Positions 1-5,878 of a DNA stretch of 9,741 bases are shown piece after piece (the first letter of the stretch is position 1; every line of letters begins with the position of its first letter). The notes beneath the pieces were generated by a model. It made no database searches, had not been told where the DNA came from, and was given only the letters and a program-made list of their open reading frames with translations. The stretch comes from Asaia bogorensis (GTDB lineage Bacteria > Pseudomonadota > Alphaproteobacteria > Acetobacterales > Acetobacteraceae), in NCBI GenBank assembly GCA_945873675.1, contig CAMCEP010000089.1:1-9741 (forward strand), given 5' to 3'. The position numbers were made by a program, and so were the translations under genes.

Positions 1-459
1 CTTGCCATCAGCAATCTGGCGGAATTCGGCCCCGGCAGTGGGTTCAAGCATGTGATTGATGAGGTGGATAAGATCGCGCCACCCAAGAAAATCCGTCGCG
101 TCGTGCTGTGCACTGGCAAGGTCTATTATGATCTGCTGCAGGAACGCCGCGACAAGGGCATCAAGGATGTCGCGATTGTTCGGATGGAGCAGCTGTATCC
201 CTTCCCGCGAATCAGCCTGCCGCCGGTTCTGGCGCAATATCCCAATGCCGAAGTGGTGTGGTGCCAGGAAGAACCAGAGAATATGGGGGCGTGGAATTTC
301 GTCGACCGCAAGATTGAAGGCGTCTTGAAGACGCTGGATATCAAGGCGAAGCGCCCCGAATATGTAGGCCGGGAGGAGGCAGCGAGCCCCGCCACCGGCC
401 TTGCCAAGGTGCATCAACAACAACAGGAAGCATTGGTGCGCGCGGCCCTGGCGGGCTGA
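1..459 (+). CDS. sucA: 2-oxoglutarate dehydrogenase E1 component, C-terminal part (5' end outside window)
   Basis: This is the last 152 codons of the thiamine-diphosphate E1 subunit, which decarboxylates 2-oxoglutarate and passes the succinyl group to the lipoyl arm of E2 in the cytoplasm. The frame is open from base 1 to the TGA at 457-459; the GTG at 52 is an internal Val codon, not a start. The fragment covers the end of the transketolase-like pyrimidine domain and the E1o C-terminal domain. Recognisable family motifs are SNLAEFGPGSGF, VVLCTGKVYYDLL, VAIVRMEQLYPFP, WCQEEPENMGAW, and YVGREEAASPATG with VHQQQQEALV near the end, all matching the C-terminus of E. coli SucA in order. sucB follows after 29 bases on the same strand, so the two are almost certainly co-transcribed. 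Nothing looks broken in the visible part. Confidence 0.96.
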   Translation, partial: LAISNLAEFGPGSGFKHVIDEVDKIAPPKKIRRVVLCTGKVYYDLLQERRDKGIKDVAIVRMEQLYPFPRISLPPVLAQYPNAEVVWCQEEPENMGAWNFVDRKIEGVLKTLDIKAKRPEYVGREEAASPATGLAKVHQQQQEALVRAALAG

Positions 460-488
460 GGCGCATTGGTTTTGGAACGGATCGAGCA

Positions 489-1682
489 ATGACCGATATT
501 GTCGTGCCCACTTTGGGCGAAAGCGTTTCTACCGCCACCGTCGCGCGTTGGCTGAAAAATGCCGGTGACGCCGTGGCGGCTGATGAGCCCTTGGTGGAAC
601 TTGAGACCGATAAGGTGACAGTGGAAGTGAATGCGCCGGTGGCGGGTGTGATTACCGCCATTGCCGCCGATACGGGTGCGGAAGTCGCCCCTGGTGCGGT
701 GCTGGGCAGCATTCAGGCCGGCGCTGCCGCCGCCGCGAAGCCTGCTGCGCCCGCGCCCAAGCCTGCTGCGGCGCCTGCACCGGCGCCGGCTGCCGCTTCG
801 GCCCATGCGCCATTGCCGGCGGCGGCAAAGATGATCGCCGAAACTGGGGTTTCTGCTGCCGCGATTGGCGCGGGCACGGGCAAGGATGGGCGCATCACCA
901 AGGGTGATGTGCTGGCCTATTTGGCGCAGCCGGCTGCCGCACCCGCGTCTGCACCTGCGGCACGCCCTTCGCGCCCGCCGGAAGCGGGTGAGGAACGCGT
1001 GAAAATGACGCGTCTGCGCACCACCATCGCGCGCCGGCTAAAGGAAGCGCAGAATACAGCCGCGATGCTGACCACCTTCAATGAGGTGGATATGTCAGCC
1101 GCCATGGCGCTGCGCGCGGAGTATCGCGATGCCTTCGAAAAGCGCCATGGCGTGAAGCTTGGCTTCATGTCCTTCTTTGTGAAGGCGTGTATTGCCGCGC
1201 TGAAGGAATTTCCGGCGGTGAATGCCGAAATTGATGGCGATGAGATTGTCTATAAGAATTTCGTGCATATGGGCATTGCGGTGGGCGGGCCTTCGGGCCT
1301 GGTGGTGCCGGTGCTGCGCAATGCCGACACTTTGGGCTTTGCCGAAATCGAAAAGCGCATTGGGGAATTCGGCAAGCGTGCGCGTGATGGCGCGTTGAAG
1401 CTCGATGAATTGGCGGGCGGTTCCTTCACCATCACCAATGGCGGCATTTATGGATCGCTGATGTCCACGCCGATCTTGAACCCGCCGCAATCGGGCATTT
1501 TGGGTATGCACAAAATTCAGGACCGCCCCATGGCGGTTGCTGGCAAGATCGAAATCCGCCCGATGATGTATATCGCGCTGTCTTATGACCACCGCATTGT
1601 GGATGGGAAGGAAGCGGTGAGCTTCCTGGTCCGCGTCAAGGAAAGCGTCGAGGATCCGCGCCGATTGATGCTGGATATCTGA
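489..1682 (+). CDS. sucB: Dihydrolipoyllysine succinyltransferase, E2 of 2-oxoglutarate dehydrogenase
   Basis: This is the E2 core of the 2-oxoglutarate dehydrogenase complex; it transfers succinyl from lipoate to CoA. The 397-residue protein has the normal order: one lipoyl domain (about 1-77) with lipoyl-lysine K42 in ETDKVTVEV; an Ala/Pro linker (about 79-108); a peripheral subunit-binding domain (about 108-146, PAAAKMIAETG to GRITKGDVLAYL) that docks E1/E3; a second Ala/Pro linker; and the catalytic domain from about 170. Active-site H368 and D372 lie in SYDHRIVDG. The stretch ITNGGIYGS followed by LNPPQSGILGMH is typical of succinyl- rather than acetyl-transferases. The ATG at 489 gives the expected MTDIVVPTLGES start; the ribosome site is modest (GGAACGG at 474-480). 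It lies 29 bases after sucA and is followed by a terminator, so the transcript ends here without lpdA. Confidence 0.97.
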   Translation: MTDIVVPTLGESVSTATVARWLKNAGDAVAADEPLVELETDKVTVEVNAPVAGVITAIAADTGAEVAPGAVLGSIQAGAAAAAKPAAPAPKPAAAPAPAPAAASAHAPLPAAAKMIAETGVSAAAIGAGTGKDGRITKGDVLAYLAQPAAAPASAPAARPSRPPEAGEERVKMTRLRTTIARRLKEAQNTAAMLTTFNEVDMSAAMALRAEYRDAFEKRHGVKLGFMSFFVKACIAALKEFPAVNAEIDGDEIVYKNFVHMGIAVGGPSGLVVPVLRNADTLGFAEIEKRIGEFGKRARDGALKLDELAGGSFTITNGGIYGSLMSTPILNPPQSGILGMHKIQDRPMAVAGKIEIRPMMYIALSYDHRIVDGKEAVSFLVRVKESVEDPRRLMLDI

Positions 1683-1688
1683 ACCCTG

Positions 1689-1720
1689 CGGGAGGGCGAA
1701 TAGCCCTCCCGTTTCTTTTT
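1689..1720 (+). terminator. Intrinsic terminator of the sucAB transcript
   Basis: A perfect 9-bp stem (1689-1697 with 1703-1711, core GGGAGGGC/GCCCTCCC) closes a 5-base loop (GAATA) and is followed by TTTCTTTTT at 1712-1720. It starts 7 bases after the sucB stop codon. The T-tract is only on the plus-strand side, so it serves sucB. On the minus strand the hairpin lies just past the end of the converging Bug gene but is not followed by T residues. Confidence 0.9.
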
Positions 1721-2688
1721 CAGTCTATGCTCAGTTTCAATCTTGCGACCATGCGTTCTTCATAAACCGCACGTTCACGGGCGAATTTTGTGTAGTCTGC
1801 CGGCCCAAGATATTCATTGGGCAGGTCGTGTTTCTTCATATATTCCTGAACCAGCGGATGATGCTGGGTCTTTTTGAAGGCCTGATGCAGGAATTCGGTT
1901 ATCTCAGGATCCATGCCTTTGGGGCCTGTAATCCCATAGGGTGAAGTTACCACCATGTCATAGCCCAAGTCGCGCAAGGTTGGCGCATTGGGAAAGGCGC
2001 TGAGCCTTTCGCGCGTCCACACCGCCAAAAGACGCAACTGCCCCGCTTCCACATTCGGTGCCCAGGAATTGGAATTGGCAATGCAGTCAATCTGGCGGGC
2101 GAGTAGCGCCGTGATGTTTTCCGATGTGCCGCGATAGGGCACATGGGTCATTTCGACGCCCTCTTTTTCGCAAACTTCTTCCATCGCAAGGTGGTTGGAA
2201 GTGGCGATGCCCGAAGTGCCATAGGTCAATTCCCCGGGCCGTCGCCGCGCTTCCGCAAACATATCCTTAAGCGAATTCCACCCGGAGGCAGGATGCACGA
2301 CATGGCCAAAGATGAAGCCTGTCTGCTGCATGATATACGTGAAGTCATTCACCGGGTCCCATGTTGGGCGCTTGGTGAGGAAGGGATGGCGGATCACCGA
2401 TAGATGGTGATGGGCTATCGTATACCCATCTGGCCTGGCTTGCGTCAGCAATTGCTGGGCCGCCAGCGTGCCCCGCGCGCCGGGCCGATTTTCAATGATG
2501 ATGGATTGCCCGTATTCCTGCAGGAACAACTCATTTTGAAGGCGCATAAAGCCATCAAGCAATCCCCCAGGCGCCCAGGGGATCAGGAAGCGGATCGGCC
2601 GATTGGGAAAGCGGCCTTGTCCAAGGGCCGGTGCGGCCAAAAGGCTCGCGCCAAGCCCAAATGCGGTGCGGCGATGGAAGGTCACCAT
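1720..2688 (-). CDS. Bug/TctC-family tripartite tricarboxylate transporter substrate-binding protein (distal copy)
   Basis: This is a periplasmic solute receptor of the Bug (TctC) family, which usually binds small organic acids; the ligand cannot be read from sequence. The 322-residue protein has an N-terminal export signal (about 1-23: twin Arg at 6-7, hydrophobic stretch, likely cleavage after ALG) and the mature start QGRFPNRPIRFLIPW. The ligand-loop motif is PGGLLD, with D45 the usual carboxylate-contact Asp. Also visible are ENRPGARG, ARPDGYT, WDPVNDFTYI, THVPYRG, WAPNVEAGQLRLLAVW and SPYGITGPKGMDP. I chose the ATG at 2686-2688 because GAGGG lies 7 bases upstream and the signal begins there; the longer reading (to 2754) would overlap the neighbouring gene. 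It lies 10 bases after the stop of a close paralogue, in one operon. No TctA/TctB membrane genes are present here. Confidence 0.93.
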   Translation of the reverse strand: MVTFHRRTAFGLGASLLAAPALGQGRFPNRPIRFLIPWAPGGLLDGFMRLQNELFLQEYGQSIIIENRPGARGTLAAQQLLTQARPDGYTIAHHHLSVIRHPFLTKRPTWDPVNDFTYIMQQTGFIFGHVVHPASGWNSLKDMFAEARRRPGELTYGTSGIATSNHLAMEEVCEKEGVEMTHVPYRGTSENITALLARQIDCIANSNSWAPNVEAGQLRLLAVWTRERLSAFPNAPTLRDLGYDMVVTSPYGITGPKGMDPEITEFLHQAFKKTQHHPLVQEYMKKHDLPNEYLGPADYTKFARERAVYEERMVARLKLSID

Positions 2689-2695
2689 GGCACTG

Positions 2696-2700
2696 CCCTC
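2696..2700 (-). promoter_or_regulatory. Ribosome binding site of the distal Bug gene
   Basis: GAGGG on the minus strand, 7 bases upstream of the ATG at 2688. It overlaps the TGA stop of the upstream Bug gene (2699-2701), so translation of the two genes may be coupled. It favours the 2688 start over the upstream start at 2754. Confidence 0.7.
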
Positions 2701-3685
2701 AACCATCCAGCGACAGACCAAGGCGGCGCACCATGGTCTTTTCGTATTCGACACGTTCCACGATGAAGCGGCGGTAGCTTTCCGTATCCTGATACACCAG
2801 CGGCATATCGAATTGGCTGCGGATGCGTGTGTTTTCGGGGCTGAACAACGCGTCCTTCATCGCGTCATGCAGCACGCGCACAATGCCGGGATCCATGCCC
2901 TTGGGACCGCTGACCCCGTAAGGGGAGGCAACGACCAAATCATAGCCAAGCTCCTTCAACGTCGGCACGGCGGGAAAGCGCGGGGCGCGTTCCGCGCTCC
3001 ATACCGCGAGCGCGCGCATCTGCCCGGCTTCCACATTGGGCGCCCAGGTGGAGCTATCGCAGATCATGTCCACCTGGCCGGAAAGCACGGCGGTGACCCC
3101 TTCATTGGCGCCGCGGAAGGGCACGTGCGTGAGGCTGATTTTCTCGATCTCCTGGATGCTTTCCATGGCCAAGTGATTGGTGGTGCCGATGCCGCTCGTG
3201 GAATAAGTCAGCTTGCCGGGATTGGCGCGCGCATAGGCAATCAGGTCTTGCCAGGATTTGAGCGGGCTATCGGCCTTGACCGCGGTGCCAAACAGCCAGC
3301 CTGTCATGCCGATGATATGGGTGAAATCGCCAATCGGGTCCCAGCCAGGGGTGCGCATCATCCAGGGCCGGCGCAGCACGGAAAGATGCATTTGGGTCAG
3401 CGTATAGCCATCAGGCCGGGCCTGTTGCGCAACTGTAAGCACCCCAAGCGTGCCGCCGGCGCCCGGGCGGTTTTGCACCACCATGGGTTGGCCAAGCGCC
3501 TTGCCGACCAGTTCGGAAATGGAACGCAACTGTGCATCGGCCGAACCGCCCGCGGGCCAGGGCACCACAAGCTGAATGGGCCGATCAGGGTAGCGGCCTT
3601 GCGCCAGGGCAAGGCCCGGGGCCGCCAGGGCCGCGCCGGTGGCGGCCAGCAGGGCTCGGCGCGAAATACTGTTGTTTTCCGTCAT
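2699..3685 (-). CDS. Bug/TctC-family tripartite tricarboxylate transporter substrate-binding protein (proximal copy)
   Basis: This is a second periplasmic Bug receptor, 328 residues, and the first gene of the two-gene minus-strand operon. The signal peptide (about 1-28) carries SRRALL at 8-13, a good twin-arginine (Tat) motif, with likely cleavage after ALA at 28; the mature protein begins QGRYPDRPIQLVVPW. The ligand loop reads PAGGSAD (D50), slightly unlike the common PPGG form. Shared blocks with the neighbouring copy include QARPDGYT, TSGI, NHLAME, WAPNVEAGQ, LAVW and GPKGMDP, so the pair is a tandem duplication. The ATG at 3683-3685 was chosen because GGGAGG sits 7 bases upstream and the signal peptide starts there; a longer reading to 3844 would run into lpdA on the opposite strand. 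Ligand unknown; with no membrane partner nearby it may share a distant TctAB or act as a sensor (inference). Confidence 0.93.
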   Translation of the reverse strand: MTENNSISRRALLAATGAALAAPGLALAQGRYPDRPIQLVVPWPAGGSADAQLRSISELVGKALGQPMVVQNRPGAGGTLGVLTVAQQARPDGYTLTQMHLSVLRRPWMMRTPGWDPIGDFTHIIGMTGWLFGTAVKADSPLKSWQDLIAYARANPGKLTYSTSGIGTTNHLAMESIQEIEKISLTHVPFRGANEGVTAVLSGQVDMICDSSTWAPNVEAGQMRALAVWSAERAPRFPAVPTLKELGYDLVVASPYGVSGPKGMDPGIVRVLHDAMKDALFSPENTRIRSQFDMPLVYQDTESYRRFIVERVEYEKTMVRRLGLSLDG

Positions 3686-3692
3686 GTTTCTT

Positions 3693-3698
3693 CCTCCC
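3693..3698 (-). promoter_or_regulatory. Ribosome binding site of the proximal Bug gene
   Basis: GGGAGG on the minus strand, 7 bases before the ATG at 3685 (GGGAGGAAGAAACATG). It is a strong Shine-Dalgarno and fixes the start of this gene well inside the longer open frame. Confidence 0.8.
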
Positions 3699-3731
3699 GA
3701 GCGCGCATCTGTCGGCGCTGCTTTCACGGGA

Positions 3732-3761
3732 AGGATAGGGGGGAAATTGCGCAAAACCCAA
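3732..3761 (-). promoter_or_regulatory. Candidate sigma-70-like promoter for the Bug pair
   Basis: On the minus strand TTGGGT (3756-3761) and TATCCT (3732-3737) are separated by 18 bases; the -10 element lies 46 bases before the Bug start codon. The 157-bp spacer between the divergent Bug and lpdA genes must hold promoters for both directions. The fit is only moderate, and no convincing counterpart facing lpdA was found. Confidence 0.3.
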
Positions 3762-3842
3762 GAGCTATTTCCATGGCTTGATCGCCCCGCCTGACCGGTC
3801 CAAACATGTTCCCAGAAAGACAAGGGTTGAGGATGCCTGACC

Positions 3843-5234
3843 ATGAGTGATGCTTTTGATGTGATCGTGATTGGCGCCGGCCCAGGCGGCTATGTTTGCG
3901 CGATCCGCGCCGCGCAGCTGGGCCTGAAGGTCGCCTGCGTGGAAAAGCGTGAAACGCTGGGCGGCACTTGCCTCAATGTCGGCTGCATACCGTCCAAGGC
4001 GTTGCTGCAATCTTCGGAAGTGTTCGAAGAAGCGCAGCATAAATTCGCCGATCATGGCGTGAATGTTGGCGCGGTGAAGCTTGATCTGGCGCGGATGCAG
4101 GCGCGCAAGGGTGAAGTGGTCGGCGCCAATGTGAAGGGCGTTGAGTTCCTGTTCCGCAAGAACAAGGTCACCTGGCTGAAGGGTGAGGGCAGCATCACCG
4201 CCCCCGGAACCGTGAGCGTGGCTGGCAAGGACTATACCGCAAAGCATATCGTGATCGCGAGCGGGAGCGAGAGCATTCCCCTGCCGGGTGTCGAGGTGGA
4301 TGAAAAGCAGATCGTGACTTCCACCGGTGGCTTGGAATTGGCCGCAGTGCCGAAGCATCTGGTGGTGATTGGTGGCGGCTATATCGGGCTTGAATTGGGC
4401 AGCGTCTGGCGCCGTTTGGGCGCGGAAGTGACGGTGGTGGAATTCCTTGATCGCCTGGTGCCCAGCATGGATTTGGAAGTGGGCAAGGCTTTTGAACGCA
4501 TCCTGGCAAAGCAGGGTATCAAGACGAAGCTCAAGACCAAGGTGATGGGGGCCACCAAGTCAAAACAGGGTGTCACGCTGAAGTTGGAACCCGCGGCCGG
4601 TGGGGCGACAGAAGAACTCACCGCCGATGTCGTGCTGGTAGCGATTGGGCGCCGGCCTTATGTGGCCGGGCTTGGCTTGGATAAGCTTGGGGTTGCCTTG
4701 GATGAGCGTGGGCGCATCAAGGTTGATGGCCATTACGCCACCAATGTGCCGGGCATCTATGCGCTTGGCGATGTGATTACGGGCCCGATGCTGGCGCATA
4801 AGGCCGAAGAAGAAGGTGTCGCCTTGGCGGAGATGCTGGCCGGGCAGAAGCCGCATCTGAATTACGGCACCATTCCGGGTGTGGTTTATACTTGGCCGGA
4901 AGTCGCTTCAGTGGGTGAAACCGAGGAACAACTCAAGGCGCGCGGCGTTGCCTATAAGGTCGGGAAATTCCCCTTCACCGCGAATGGCCGGGCCCGCGCC
5001 ATGGGCGATATGGATGGGTTTGTGAAAATCCTGGCTGACAAGGCAACCGATAAGGTCTTGGGCGCGCATATCATCGGCCCGGATGCTGGCACGCTGATCG
5101 CGGAATTGGTGCTGGCCATGGAATTCGGCGCTAGTGCCGAGGATGTGGCGCGCACTTGTCACGCGCATCCCTCACTGAATGAGGCGGTGAAGGAAGCGGC
5201 GCTAGCGGTGGATGGGCGCGCGCTGCATATCTAA
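3843..5234 (+). CDS. lpdA: Dihydrolipoyl dehydrogenase (E3)
   Basis: This FAD flavoprotein reoxidises dihydrolipoamide on E2 and reduces NAD+. It is normal in length (463 residues). Visible landmarks are the FAD Rossmann motif GAGPGG (11-16), the redox disulfide in GGTCLNVGCIPSK (C43 and C48), the NAD Rossmann motif GGGYIG (177-182), the second FAD contact YALGDV, and the C-terminal dimerisation domain ending in HAHPSLNE, with catalytic H442 and E447. The start ATG has GAGGA (3829-3833) 9 bases upstream. Position near sucAB suggests it is the E3 of 2-oxoglutarate dehydrogenase, though it could also serve pyruvate dehydrogenase or glycine cleavage. Unusually, it is separated from sucB by a terminator and two opposing genes, so it needs its own promoter. 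Its TAA (5232-5234) overlaps the stop of the converging glycosylase gene. Confidence 0.97.
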   Translation: MSDAFDVIVIGAGPGGYVCAIRAAQLGLKVACVEKRETLGGTCLNVGCIPSKALLQSSEVFEEAQHKFADHGVNVGAVKLDLARMQARKGEVVGANVKGVEFLFRKNKVTWLKGEGSITAPGTVSVAGKDYTAKHIVIASGSESIPLPGVEVDEKQIVTSTGGLELAAVPKHLVVIGGGYIGLELGSVWRRLGAEVTVVEFLDRLVPSMDLEVGKAFERILAKQGIKTKLKTKVMGATKSKQGVTLKLEPAAGGATEELTADVVLVAIGRRPYVAGLGLDKLGVALDERGRIKVDGHYATNVPGIYALGDVITGPMLAHKAEEEGVALAEMLAGQKPHLNYGTIPGVVYTWPEVASVGETEEQLKARGVAYKVGKFPFTANGRARAMGDMDGFVKILADKATDKVLGAHIIGPDAGTLIAELVLAMEFGASAEDVARTCHAHPSLNEAVKEAALAVDGRALHI

Positions 5235-5878
5235 ATCGCGGCCGGTGCCTTGAAGCCGCCTTCCTTCGCCAAATCCGCTGTACGCCACAAATACCAGGCA
5301 GCGGTGGTGCGATAGGGTGCCCAGGCTTCGCCAATTTCCGCCAAGGCTTTAGGCTTTGGCTGTTCGGGTAGGCCTGCCGCAACACGGTAGCCTTCCCGCA
5401 CGCCGAAATCATCCACGGGCAGGATATCGGCGCGCCCAAGGGTGAAGATCAGCAGCATCTCCACCGTCCAGCGCCCCACACCACGCAGTGCGACCAGCCT
5501 TTCGATCAAGACCTCATCCGAAAGCCGGCGTGCCGCCGCGCGATTGGGGATGACGCCAAGCGCTGCCTTCTCAGCAATGTCGCGAATGGCGAGCACTTTA
5601 TTCGCCGACAGCCCAGCGCCGCGCATCGCCTCAGGTGTTAAGGCCAGCACGGCTTCGGGTGCGGGAAAGCCAGGCTCAGGGCAAAGTGCCATGAAGCGGC
5701 CAAGAATCGCCTCCGCCGCGCGGCCATGCACTTGTTGGTGTGCAATGGCGCGCACCAAAGCCTCATAGGGTTGGCGCCGCGCGGGCTTCAGCGTGAACGG
5801 CCCCACCTGGCGGATGACGCGCTTCAGCACGGCATCACGCCGGAGGTGACGCAAAGCCTCCGGCGTGCCGAGGCTCAT
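5231..5878 (-). CDS. AlkA-type DNA-3-methyladenine glycosylase (HhH-GPD family)
   Basis: This base-excision repair enzyme removes alkylated bases such as 3-methyladenine by cleaving the glycosidic bond. The 215-residue protein is the short form: only the helix-hairpin-helix GPD fold, without the N-terminal domain of E. coli AlkA. IAHQQVHGRAA (45-55) matches the family I.QQ.S..AA helix; the hairpin is LRGVGRWTVE (131-140); the catalytic Asp lies in ILPVDDFGVREG (D156 or D157). The ATG at 5876-5878 overlaps the dctM stop as ATGA and has no Shine-Dalgarno, so translation is probably coupled to dctM. The upstream in-frame extension to 5968 lies inside dctM and is rejected. A perfect 11-bp hairpin occupies codons 4-14. 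The TAG stop overlaps lpdA from the other strand. Its link to the transporter is probably positional rather than functional (inference). Confidence 0.92.
   Translation of the reverse strand: MSLGTPEALRHLRRDAVLKRVIRQVGPFTLKPARRQPYEALVRAIAHQQVHGRAAEAILGRFMALCPEPGFPAPEAVLALTPEAMRGAGLSANKVLAIRDIAEKAALGVIPNRAAARRLSDEVLIERLVALRGVGRWTVEMLLIFTLGRADILPVDDFGVREGYRVAAGLPEQPKPKALAEIGEAWAPYRTTAAWYLWRTADLAKEGGFKAPAAI
5836..5867 (-). other. Perfect 11-bp hairpin at the dctM-glycosylase junction
   Basis: CACGCCGGAGG (5836-5846) and CCTCCGGCGTG (5857-5867) are exact reverse complements around a 10-base loop. In the minus-strand mRNA the hairpin begins 8 bases after the dctM stop codon and lies inside the first 15 codons of the glycosylase. 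There is no T-tract, so it is not a standard terminator. It could damp glycosylase translation, pause polymerase or protect the 3' end of upstream message (inference). Confidence 0.6.

Noticed and set aside
1095..1592. A 165-codon minus-strand frame inside sucB
   Set aside because: It is the shadow of the SucB catalytic domain, with no independent motif or start signal.
1689..1720. Bidirectional terminator serving the converging Bug gene as well
   Set aside because: The minus-strand side of the hairpin is followed by CAGGGTTCAG, with no T-tract, so only the plus-strand role is supported.
2603..3781. A 392-codon open frame on the plus strand opposite the two Bug genes
   Set aside because: It lies antisense to two well-supported receptor genes, its protein shows no recognisable motif (rich in His, Gly, Arg and Ala as expected for a reverse-frame shadow), and it has no plausible ribosome site.
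3778..3806. TTGATC followed 17 bases later by CAAACA as a promoter for lpdA
   Set aside because: The -10 element matches the consensus at only two positions; not enough to annotate, although a promoter must lie somewhere here.
3686..3844. N-terminal extension of the proximal Bug gene up to the lpdA start
   Set aside because: The extra 53 residues precede a complete signal peptide, a strong GGGAGG site fixes the start at 3685, and the extension would fill the divergent control region.
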